The translations under genes and the position numbers were made by a program. From an uncultured Verrucomicrobiota bacterium (lineage in GTDB: Bacteria > Verrucomicrobiota > Verrucomicrobiia > Chthoniobacterales > SZAS-18): a stretch of 8,313 nucleotides of DNA. Location of the stretch: NCBI GenBank assembly GCA_937873255.1, contig CALMVM010000324.1:5534-13846 (forward strand), written 5' to 3'. Shown here piece by piece: positions 1-6,761 of this stretch. The notes under the pieces are model-generated. The model was not told the DNA's origin, did not search any database, and saw only the letters and a program-made list of their open reading frames with translations. The stretch's first letter is position 1, and each line of letters opens with the position of its first letter.

Positions 1-2088
1 GAAAAACACCCGGACCTGAAGAAGGCCGTCGAGACGGAAAACGCGACGCGCCAGGTGTGGGACCACGCGCTGATTTTGGAAGGATTGACGCGCGGCACGG
101 GCGTCCACGCGGCCGGCGTCGTCATCGGCGACCGCGATCTCGATGAATACATCCCGCTCGCGCGCGACAAGGAAGAACAGGTCATCACGCAATACGGCGG
201 CGGGCCGTTGAACGATCTCGGGTTGCTGAAGATGGACTTCCTCGGGTTGAAGACGCTGACCGTCATCGAGGACGCGCTCAACCTCATTCGCCAACACACG
301 CCCGGGTTCGATCTGGAAGGCATTCCCTACGACGACCCGAAGACCGTATCGATGCTCAACCGAGGCGAGACGGTCGGTGTTTTCCAGCTCGAAAGCGGCG
401 GCATGACGAGCCTTTGCAAGCAGTTCGACATCCAGGGCATCGACGACCTGCTCGCCATCAACGCGCTCTACCGCCCGGGTCCGATGGACCTGATTCCCGA
501 CTACATCCGGCGCAAGAAGGGCCAAATCCGCGTCAAGTACGAGCACAAGCTGCTCAAGGAAGTCTGCGAGGACACCTATGGCATCATGATCTACCAGGAA
601 CAGGTCCAGCGCGCCGCCAACGTCCTGGCCGGATACAGTCTCGGGCAGGCCGACCTTTTGCGCCGCGCCATGGGCAAGAAGGACAAGGAGAAGATGGCCA
701 AGGAGCGGGTCAATTTCATCAAGGGCTGCGCGGAGGTCAACGACATCGATGAAAAGAAGGCGAACGAGATTTTCGATTTGCTCGAAAAGTTCGCCGGCTA
801 CGGCTTCAACAAAAGCCACAGCGCCGCGTACGGGCTCATCACGTACCGGACCGCCTATCTGAAGGCGAACTTCCCGGTCGAATTCATGTCCGCGCTGTTG
901 AGCAACGCCGTCAACGACACCGACAAAATCGCGATTTTCGTGGCCGAGTGCCAGCGGATGCGGATTCCGATTTACCCGCCCGACGTGAACAAGAGCCAAC
1001 TCAAGTTCGTGCCCGAGGCCATCGCGGAAGCCGAGAGTGAGTGCGACGCGACCGCCCCGGTCGTGTCGGAGGAAGGCGCGCCGGCCTCACCCGGGGTCGG
1101 GTCGCTGCCGGCGATCCGCTTCGGCTTGGCGGCGATCAAGAACGTCGGCGGGGGGGCGATGGCGGGCGTCATCGAGGATCGCGGCAAGCAGGGATGTTTC
1201 GTGTCGGTGGAGGATTTTTGCTCGCGGCTCGACGGGCGGGTGGTCAATAAGAAGATATTGGAAAGCCTCGTGCGCTGCGGGGCAATGGATTTCACCGGCC
1301 GCGACCGGGCCGAGATGTTCTCGCAGATCGACACGGTGATGGCCAGCGCCCTCAGCGCGCACCGCGACCGGGCGAGCGGGCAATTTTCGATGTTCGACGA
1401 TCTCGCGGCCCCGTCGGCGGCCCCGGTGCAACGGGCGTTCACCTCGTGGGTGCCGTGGACGCTTTCCGAGAAGCTCGCGTCGGAAAAAGAATTGCTCGGC
1501 TTCTACGTCACCGGCCATCCGCTCAACCCGATCCGGCACATTCTCAACAGCGGCAAATATACCCCGATCAACGAACTGAGCACCCTCGACGACCGCGCGA
1601 ATTTCTTCGCCGCCGGGTCGTTGACGGATGTCAGCCGCAAATACACCAAGAAGGACGGCAAACCCTTCGCCATCGTGATCCTCGAAGACCTCAGCGGACA
1701 CATGGAGGCGATGGTGTGGAATGACGTGTTCAACAAGTGCAGCAAGCTCCTCGAACCCGGCCAACTCGTGGTCATCAACGGCCGGGTGGATCATCGCGGC
1801 GAGGAAATGCGGATCGTGGTCAACGAGGTGACGCCGCTGAGAATTCCCAAGACGCACGCGAACGGACAGCCCATCCGCGTGCGTTTCCAGATGGAAACGT
1901 TGCGTTCGGACGACCTCGGCCAGTTGCGCGAAATCCTGGCGGCGTCGCCGGGAGATTGCCCGGTGGAACTGGAGTTCGAGCGTGCCGACGGCCGACGCCT
2001 CGTGATGCAGGCGGGACCGTCGCACCGGGTCAAGCGCACGCCGGAGTTGGAGGCACGGCTCGCGGACCGGTTGGTCGCGGCAATCTAA
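1..2088 (+). CDS. dnaE: DNA polymerase III subunit alpha, C-terminal 695 residues (5' end outside window)
   Basis: This is the replicative polymerase catalytic subunit, a class C polymerase that acts at the fork with the beta clamp. The frame is open from base 1 and ends in TAA. The PHP domain and the first two catalytic aspartates lie upstream of the window. The third catalytic Asp is visible in MDFLGLKTL (codon 79, bases 235-237). Other family landmarks are GVFQLES, YRPGPMDLIPDYI, YGIMIYQEQV (about codons 191-202), LLRRAMGKK and GFNKSHSAAYGLITY (about 268-282). A helix-hairpin-helix region follows (about 372-425). QFSMF (bases 1381-1395) fits the clamp-binding pentapeptide. An OB-fold spans roughly codons 530-615. 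Two oddities: about 35 Ala/Glu/Pro-rich residues (1009-1113) sit where relatives have a short turn, and a run of seven G (1150-1156) lies in the coding frame. No terminator is evident after the stop. The identification is secure. Confidence 0.97.
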   Translation, partial: EKHPDLKKAVETENATRQVWDHALILEGLTRGTGVHAAGVVIGDRDLDEYIPLARDKEEQVITQYGGGPLNDLGLLKMDFLGLKTLTVIEDALNLIRQHTPGFDLEGIPYDDPKTVSMLNRGETVGVFQLESGGMTSLCKQFDIQGIDDLLAINALYRPGPMDLIPDYIRRKKGQIRVKYEHKLLKEVCEDTYGIMIYQEQVQRAANVLAGYSLGQADLLRRAMGKKDKEKMAKERVNFIKGCAEVNDIDEKKANEIFDLLEKFAGYGFNKSHSAAYGLITYRTAYLKANFPVEFMSALLSNAVNDTDKIAIFVAECQRMRIPIYPPDVNKSQLKFVPEAIAEAESECDATAPVVSEEGAPASPGVGSLPAIRFGLAAIKNVGGGAMAGVIEDRGKQGCFVSVEDFCSRLDGRVVNKKILESLVRCGAMDFTGRDRAEMFSQIDTVMASALSAHRDRASGQFSMFDDLAAPSAAPVQRAFTSWVPWTLSEKLASEKELLGFYVTGHPLNPIRHILNSGKYTPINELSTLDDRANFFAAGSLTDVSRKYTKKDGKPFAIVILEDLSGHMEAMVWNDVFNKCSKLLEPGQLVVINGRVDHRGEEMRIVVNEVTPLRIPKTHANGQPIRVRFQMETLRSDDLGQLREILAASPGDCPVELEFERADGRRLVMQAGPSHRVKRTPELEARLADRLVAAI

Positions 2089-2142
2089 TCAGATGCTAGA
2101 CGCTTCGTATTCAGTGCCAATTTCACAACAACACGCCATACA

Positions 2143-2805
2143 ATGCGAAAGCCGTTGACTTTCATCGCAGTCCTCCTGTTCGCGCCGATGGTCGCATTTG
2201 GTGGACAGAGCGTAAAGGATTCCCAGGCGCTGGCACTCGGACAATTTCCGGCACTTGCAGAGAGGGACTCGCCGATCAACCGGCGGTTCGTTGAGTTGTT
2301 TACCGCGGCCCGAGCGGCTGATGCAGCTTTCGACCGCGATGCATACTGGCCTCTTCGCCTCGCAAGGCAAGCGGCCGCAGAGCTTCAAACAGGCTGGCCG
2401 ACTCCTTCGCTTGAGCAAATTCAGCTTGAAGAGGAAAAGCGTCTTGTCGCTTTACGTTCAGAAGGGCTATCGAGAAAACGCGATGAATCTCTCATTCGGC
2501 TTGGCTCCTTATTTCAACAACGCAAGCTACTTGGAGGTAAGGATTCGGTTGGGCAGCAGCGGATTGACGTACGTGTAGCGCAAATCAATCAGGAAATGGA
2601 CAAAGTGGAAGTGGCTGCAGCTTTCCAACGCTGGCAGGACGCCATGGATTTGAAAATTCGTGGGCTGAAACGAGAACAGTCATTAGCGATCACAGAAGGT
2701 CATATGGGAGACGCGTTCAAGCTGCGCGATCAGATTACAGAACTTTCCGATCAGTTGGCTAACAGTCAAAGCCTTGGCGAGATATGGTATCCGCCAGCGA
2801 AATGA
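2143..2805 (+). CDS. exported protein of unknown function with UVR-like motif
   Basis: I do not recognise this 220-residue protein. Residues 1-20 form a typical Sec signal peptide: MRKP, then a hydrophobic core, then a small-residue cleavage site around AFG-GQ. The mature protein is therefore probably periplasmic. It looks mostly helical and charged, with likely coiled-coil stretches at about 88-118 and 140-205. Residues 181-205 contain GDAFKLRDQITEL, which resembles the UVR helical-hairpin motif of UvrB/UvrC (x-x-A-x-x-LRDxIxxL). In an exported protein this would not mean DNA repair, and the likeness may reflect only a helical hairpin. Base composition is clearly lower in GC than dnaE and rsmA, and codon use is less biased, suggesting an accessory or acquired gene. 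No Shine-Dalgarno precedes the ATG; the start is chosen because it gives a complete signal peptide. It lies 54 bases after dnaE and runs convergently towards the next gene. Confidence 0.75.
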   Translation: MRKPLTFIAVLLFAPMVAFGGQSVKDSQALALGQFPALAERDSPINRRFVELFTAARAADAAFDRDAYWPLRLARQAAAELQTGWPTPSLEQIQLEEEKRLVALRSEGLSRKRDESLIRLGSLFQQRKLLGGKDSVGQQRIDVRVAQINQEMDKVEVAAAFQRWQDAMDLKIRGLKREQSLAITEGHMGDAFKLRDQITELSDQLANSQSLGEIWYPPAK

Positions 2806-2890
2806 ATGCGGGTCACACCCATCGCGTAACCACGCCCGCTTTATTGCGCACAGGGATGGCGCAGGCTGCAAGACCACCGACCAACCCGCC

Positions 2891-3340
2891 TCAGGGCATG
2901 AGCGGTCGCAGGTAGTACGCCGCCATCGCCTTCGCCAAGTCGAACACCGCGTCCGGGGACGGGATGAATGATCCCGCACCGAGCAAGTTGTTCGTCGGCC
3001 GCTTGCGCGAGCCGCGACGGCGGTCTTTTTCCTCGCGCAGCCGCTCGGCCTTCACTTCGTGGCGCGTCTTGCCGTTGCGCCGGGCTTCCAGTTCCTCGAC
3101 CAACAGGCGTCGGGCGAGGAAGCGGTTGATGCCCTGGCTGCGTTCCCGCTGACAGCGCACGCGCACGCCGCTGGGTCGATGGGTGAGGTTGACGCCTGTC
3201 AGCGTCTTGTTCGCCTTCTGACCACCGGGACTCGACGCCTTGAAGTAGCTTTCTTCGATTTCTCCTTCCGCGAGCTGGAGCTGGCGCATCCGCTCGTTCA
3301 GGTCCGCCTGTTTCTGATCCGAAACGGGGAATCTCAGCAT
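2891..3340 (-). CDS. peptide chain release factor-like protein (GGQ domain, ArfB/mtRF-R type)
   Basis: This 149-residue protein consists essentially of release-factor domain 3 and lacks the codon-recognition domains. The GGQ motif is at residues 39-41 within SSPGGQKANKT; the Gln side is what promotes peptidyl-tRNA hydrolysis on the ribosome in this family. Downstream, LTHRPSGVRVRCQRERSQ and NRFLARRLL match the stand-alone group related to ArfB and the mitochondrial C12orf65 protein. A Lys/Arg-rich stretch (about 87-114) fits rRNA contact. The likely role is rescue of stalled ribosomes. The usual SGPGGQ reads SSPGGQ here. The tail after about residue 114 (through FIPSPDAVFDLAKAM to the end) is hydrophobic, not the basic tail expected. 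The ATG at 3340 is preferred because the family begins near MxRFPVSxxK; an upstream TTG at 3385 would add 15 atypical residues. Convergent with the exported-protein gene and divergent from the peroxiredoxin. Confidence 0.9.
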   Translation of the reverse strand: MLRFPVSDQKQADLNERMRQLQLAEGEIEESYFKASSPGGQKANKTLTGVNLTHRPSGVRVRCQRERSQGINRFLARRLLVEELEARRNGKTRHEVKAERLREEKDRRRGSRKRPTNNLLGAGSFIPSPDAVFDLAKAMAAYYLRPLMP

Positions 3341-3404
3341 AAGATTGCGCCAAACGCCGCAGGGCGGGGCGCGAAGTAGGGGCAAAGGTTGATGATGAAC
3401 ACCA

Positions 3405-3433
3405 TTGAGATGTCTACAACACCACTACATATG
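3405..3433 (+). promoter_or_regulatory. candidate sigma-70-type promoter for the peroxiredoxin cluster
   Basis: TTGAGA (3405-3410; 5 of 6 to TTGACA) is followed after 17 bases by CATATG (3428-3433; 3 of 6 to TATAAT). It would give a leader of about 100-130 bases before the peroxiredoxin. The -10 match is poor and this is a weak call from consensus matching alone. Confidence 0.2.
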
Positions 3434-3454
3434 GGAAATCGCTGAGGCTGGCAA
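3426..3454 (-). promoter_or_regulatory. candidate promoter for the release-factor-like gene
   Basis: On the minus strand TTGCCA (3454-3449; 5 of 6 to TTGACA) and TATGTA (3431-3426; 3 of 6) are separated by 17 bases, about 85 bases upstream of the ATG at 3340. The -10 overlaps the candidate plus-strand -10 at the CATATG palindrome, so the two divergent promoters, if real, would compete. Confidence 0.3.
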
Positions 3455-3571
3455 GCATTAGTTGAACGAAAAACGCGACACTTTCGTCACGCGCCGAGGA
3501 TGATAAGAGGACCTGATTTGTCGCGAGGCTGAAATGAAACTATGTTTTCTTGTTCCAAGCCCCTTTTTTCT

Positions 3572-4054
3572 ATGAATGAGACGCTCAAAGTCGGAGATCC
3601 CGCACCGCCGTTCGAAGCCGTTGCCCTCGGCGGCGAATACGGCACCGGCCAAACCGTGCGCCTGGCGGATTTTGCGGGCAAGCATCTCGTGCTCTACTTC
3701 TACCCGAAGGATAACACGCCGGGTTGCACGACGCAGGCGTGCGGATTGCGCGACCGCTGGCCGGACTACCAGGGAGTGAATGCGGCGGTATTCGGTGTGA
3801 GCACGGATTCGCTCGCCAGTCACCGGACGTTCATCGACAAATATGGGCTGCCTTTTCCGTTGTTAAGCGACGAGGACGGCAAGATCGTGCGCGCGTACGG
3901 CGTGTGGGTGGAGAAAAACCTCTACGGCCAGAAAACGATGGGCACCGAACGCTCGACGTTCGTGATCGGACCGGACGGCCACATCAAGGAAATCTTCCGG
4001 CGCGTCAAGCCCGACGAGCACGCCGACGCGGTGCTGGAAGTGTTGCGCAAGTAG
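3572..4054 (+). CDS. bcp: thioredoxin-dependent peroxiredoxin, PrxQ/Bcp type
   Basis: A cytosolic thiol peroxidase that reduces H2O2 and organic hydroperoxides, normally recycled by thioredoxin. The active site reads DNTPGCTTQACGLRD: the peroxidatic Cys follows TPG, and the resolving Cys lies five residues later, the atypical two-cysteine arrangement of the PrxQ group. FYPKDNTPGC, GVSTDS, FPLLSDEDGKI and YGVW are all family signatures. The conserved active-site Arg is present in GTERSTFVIGPDG. The protein is 160 residues from the ATG at 3572, close to the usual 150-160. An in-frame ATG at 3542 would add ten residues (MFSCSKPLFS) that are not typical of the family. That upstream start has a distant GAGG at 3525-3528, whereas 3572 has no Shine-Dalgarno at all, so the start is uncertain. 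The pseudo-GTPase gene starts 17 bases after the stop, suggesting co-transcription. Confidence 0.95.
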   Translation: MNETLKVGDPAPPFEAVALGGEYGTGQTVRLADFAGKHLVLYFYPKDNTPGCTTQACGLRDRWPDYQGVNAAVFGVSTDSLASHRTFIDKYGLPFPLLSDEDGKIVRAYGVWVEKNLYGQKTMGTERSTFVIGPDGHIKEIFRRVKPDEHADAVLEVLRK

Positions 4055-4071
4055 GTCGCGCGGCGAACGCC

Positions 4072-5322
4072 ATGGACGCGAAAAATTCGTTTCTTAGTCT
4101 CTTCGAAAAGCTGGAGGGACTCGCCGGAAAACTTCCCGGCGCGTTGCAGAAACCGATCCTTCAGGAGGTCACTCCGCTGAAGGATTTGTTTTTGCGCCAG
4201 CGCGCACCCCGGTTCGTGCTGGTGGGCGAAGCGGCGGCGAGTTCGGCGGGGTTGTTCAACTCCATCTTCGGCGCGCCGGTCGCGCGGTTCGCTCGTGACG
4301 GTGCGAGCGATCAGGCACCACCGGCCTCCGGCTGGGAGGATTTTTCGCACGCCGGGCACGGGGTGTTGCGTTTGCTCGATGCACGGTTGCCCGGGGCGGG
4401 GGAGGATTTGTCGGAAGCGGTTCGCGTTGCGTTGGTCGCTGAGCCGCCCGACCTGTTCTTGTTTCTCGCCGTGCCGGGAGCGCCCGCGACCGATGACGCC
4501 GGCACGCTTGATCGCCTAGAGGCTCTCCTTGATTTGGTGGAGCGGTCCCACGGCCTGCGCCCGTGCGTGATGGGGGTCGTCGTGGATGGCGGCGAGAGCG
4601 ATGTGAAGGCCGACGAAATAGACCTTTCCCGGGTGAGGTTACAGGCCGCCTTGGCAGCCCGTCCGAAAATCGCGCGTCACCTCGCGCCGACGGTCGCGGT
4701 GAGAACGTTCATCCGCTTCCGTCTCGACGGCACGTTCGATCCCGAGAGCGACCGCCGACAACACGTGGACGAACTGGTGGATGCCCTAGTGGCCGAGCTT
4801 CCCAACGAGGCGCGGCTCGAAATGGCGCGTCTTTCCGGAGCGCGGGCCGCGCAGGCCAAGATCGCGCAGACGCTCGTCAAGTCGTTCACGGCCGCGAGCG
4901 GCGCACTCGGCGCACAGCCGATCCCGCTGGCCGACCTGCCGTTTTTGATCGGCTTTCAACTGGCGATGGTTGCCGGCATCATCTACGTCAGCGGGCGCGA
5001 ACTCAGCCTGAAGCTCGCCACCGAGTTCCTCGGGACGATGGGAATGAACGTGGGACTCGGCCTGGCTTTGCGCGAAGGCGCGCGAGCGGCGGCGAGAGCA
5101 GCGGCGAAATTGCTTTTGCCCGGCGTCGGCAACGCGCTCAGCGGACTCGTCGCGGCGGGAGGCACGTATGCCATCGGTCGCGCGGCGTCGGCGTACTATA
5201 TAGAGGGAATGAATCTCACGCAGGCCCGCGAGTTGTTACAGCGGTCGCGCCGGCCCGACAAGGGGCTTTTCCAAGTGCTTGATCGGCGCAAAAATCTTCC
5301 CGGCCCCAAAGACCACCGGTGA
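4072..5322 (+). CDS. DUF697-type membrane protein with degenerate (pseudo-)GTPase domain
   Basis: This is a 416-residue protein. The N-terminal half has the layout of a small G domain: RFVLVG at 47-52, LFNSIFG at 61-67, a following strand with LLDARLPG, then PDLFLFLAVPG and CVMGVVVDG. The nucleotide motifs are gone, however. Where GxxxxGKS should be, the sequence reads G52-EAAAS-S58-A59, so the P-loop Lys is Ser. DxPG is replaced by DARLPG, and NKxD by VVDGGE. The C-terminal half, from PIPLADLPFLIGFQLAM (about residue 283) to about 380, resembles DUF697/YcjF-like domains and holds hydrophobic, glycine-rich segments that are probably membrane-inserted. The function is unknown; GTP hydrolysis is unlikely and a scaffold role at the membrane is possible. 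The ATG is 17 bases after bcp with no Shine-Dalgarno. The reading frame stays open further upstream to 3724, but that overlaps bcp. The stop overlaps the rsmA start (GTGA, 5319-5322). Confidence 0.85.
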   Translation: MDAKNSFLSLFEKLEGLAGKLPGALQKPILQEVTPLKDLFLRQRAPRFVLVGEAAASSAGLFNSIFGAPVARFARDGASDQAPPASGWEDFSHAGHGVLRLLDARLPGAGEDLSEAVRVALVAEPPDLFLFLAVPGAPATDDAGTLDRLEALLDLVERSHGLRPCVMGVVVDGGESDVKADEIDLSRVRLQAALAARPKIARHLAPTVAVRTFIRFRLDGTFDPESDRRQHVDELVDALVAELPNEARLEMARLSGARAAQAKIAQTLVKSFTAASGALGAQPIPLADLPFLIGFQLAMVAGIIYVSGRELSLKLATEFLGTMGMNVGLGLALREGARAAARAAAKLLLPGVGNALSGLVAAGGTYAIGRAASAYYIEGMNLTQARELLQRSRRPDKGLFQVLDRRKNLPGPKDHR

Positions 5323-6722
5323 AGATTTCCGACATCCGCGCCGCGCTGGCCGAACTGGACCTGACCCCATCGAAAACGCTCGGGCAGAATTTCCTGCACG
5401 ACCAAAACCTCGCGCGCTGGATCGTCGCGCAACTCGACGCCGGTCCCGGCGACGAACTCATCGAGATCGGCCCGGGCCTCGGCGCGCTGACCGAGGCGGC
5501 ACTCGAAACGGGTGCGAACCTGACGGCCCTGGAGAAAGACCGCCGCCTGGCGGATTTTCTCACGCGTCGCTTCGCCGGCCGCGAACGGCTTCGCATTATC
5601 CAGGGCGACGCGTTGGAGTACGACACACGGACTCTATGGCCGCGGCGGCCGGCAAAGGTTTTCGGGAATTTGCCCTACTACGTTTCCACCCCACTGCTGT
5701 TCCATTTCACGTCGCCGGACACGCCGGTCGAGCGGGCGGTGTTCCTTCTGCAACGCGAGTTGGCCGAGCGCCTCGCCGCCGGTCCGGGGTCGAAAGACTA
5801 CGGAATCCTTAGTGTCGTGCTCGGACGCAAATGGCGTATAAAATTGCTCAAGACACTGCCCGCGAGCGTTTTCCTTCCAGAGCCGAAGGTGGACTCTGCG
5901 TTGGTGTCATTTTCTCAGCGCAAGCCGGACGAACTTCCGGTTTGCGACACACGCACATTTGAGAAAATTGTTCGCGCCGGCTTTTCGCAACGTCGCAAAC
6001 AACTCCGCAAACTGCTCTCGGCACTCGGCGATGAAGATCCTCTGACTCCGGGCCATTGGTCGGAAATCTCGAAGCGCCTCGGGATTGCCGACACCGCACG
6101 GGCGGAAGAGTTGAGTCTGCTCCAGTGGATCGCGCTCGCCAATATTTTCACTCCCGTCGAGCCCGCCGCCGCGCAGAACGGAAACAGCGAGCGGTTCGAC
6201 GTGGTCAATGAAAACGATCAGGTGATCGGTACCGAAACCCGCGCGACGGTCCACGCAAACGGTCTGTGGCACCGTGCGGTCCACATCTTTGTGTTCAATG
6301 CCCGGGGCGAGCTTTTTCTCCAGAAGCGTTCCCCATGGAAGGACAAGCATCCGAGCAAGTGGGATTCGAGCGCGGCTGGCCACCTCGATAGCGGCGAGGA
6401 TTACACCGGTGCCGCCCGGCGGGAGTTGGTCGAAGAACTGGGAATCGAGCCCGACCGCGCCGAGTTATCCGAGATCGGTTCTCTCTCAGCCTGCGGGGCA
6501 ACGGGATGGGAGTTTGTGCGAATCTATCAGGCGTGTCATGAAGGTCCGTTCCGCTGGCCGGCGGCGGAGATCGAGTGGGGAGGTTTCTTCCCGGTCGAGA
6601 CGATCCGTGAGTGGACCGAAGCGCACCCGGAGGACTTCGCGCCGGGATTTCTGGAATGCTGGCGGTTCTGGCGTGCCAACGCACCGACCGGAAAACCGCT
6701 TGACGCCCCCGCCGGACGATAG
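5319..6722 (+). CDS. rsmA: 16S rRNA dimethyladenosine transferase RsmA/KsgA fused to a NUDIX hydrolase
   Basis: Residues 1 to about 278 are RsmA/KsgA, which uses SAM to dimethylate two adjacent adenines in the 3'-terminal helix of 16S rRNA (A1518/A1519 in E. coli) late in small-subunit assembly. GQNFL is at 22-26, the SAM loop EIGPGLG at 49-55, and the catalytic NLPYY at 117-121. FLPEPKVDSALV and FSQRRKQLRK are also diagnostic. After a short linker (about 279-291) a full NUDIX domain begins at RFDVVNENDQVIG. Its box GX5EX7REUXEEXGU is intact at 354-376 (GHLDSGE to REL-EELGI). The surroundings (LWHRAVHIFVFN, LFLQKRSPWKD, WDSSAAGH) resemble the IDI-like/YfcD NUDIX group, which acts on diphosphate-linked substrates; the actual substrate cannot be read. 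RsmA alone is normally 260-290 residues, this protein is 467, and no stop intervenes. The GTG start overlaps the previous stop and lacks a Shine-Dalgarno, implying coupled translation. Confidence 0.95.
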   Translation: MKISDIRAALAELDLTPSKTLGQNFLHDQNLARWIVAQLDAGPGDELIEIGPGLGALTEAALETGANLTALEKDRRLADFLTRRFAGRERLRIIQGDALEYDTRTLWPRRPAKVFGNLPYYVSTPLLFHFTSPDTPVERAVFLLQRELAERLAAGPGSKDYGILSVVLGRKWRIKLLKTLPASVFLPEPKVDSALVSFSQRKPDELPVCDTRTFEKIVRAGFSQRRKQLRKLLSALGDEDPLTPGHWSEISKRLGIADTARAEELSLLQWIALANIFTPVEPAAAQNGNSERFDVVNENDQVIGTETRATVHANGLWHRAVHIFVFNARGELFLQKRSPWKDKHPSKWDSSAAGHLDSGEDYTGAARRELVEELGIEPDRAELSEIGSLSACGATGWEFVRIYQACHEGPFRWPAAEIEWGGFFPVETIREWTEAHPEDFAPGFLECWRFWRANAPTGKPLDAPAGR

Positions 6723-6761
6723 CATTTTGCGGGTCATCAATTTTTTCCCGAGGTCCCTGTT

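Noticed and set aside
1087..2025. 312-codon open frame on the minus strand opposite dnaE
   Set aside because: It lies wholly inside dnaE, its translation is rich in Arg/His/Ala/Val with no family likeness, and such antisense frames are expected in GC-rich genes.
2808..2846. GCGGG/CCCGC inverted repeat with TTTATT between the convergent genes
   Set aside because: Only 5 bp around a 22-base loop; too weak to call a terminator, although the location would suit one.
3724..4071. In-frame upstream extension of the pseudo-GTPase gene
   Set aside because: It overlaps bcp in another frame and translates to Arg-rich non-family sequence; the ATG at 4072 gives a normal start.
4563..5282. 239-codon plus-strand frame inside the pseudo-GTPase gene
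   Set aside because: Arg/Gly-rich shadow translation; the other frame has the hydrophobic and glycine pattern of a real membrane protein.
6700..6728. TTGACG as a -35 for an rpmB promoter
   Set aside because: No acceptable -10 at 16-18 bases; the nearest, CATTTT, matches at three positions only.
6708..6746. CCCGC/GCGGG repeat followed by six T between rsmA and rpmB
   Set aside because: Five base pairs, a 16-base loop and a 7-base offset; with the rpmB Shine-Dalgarno just beyond, a terminator here would cut off rpmB.
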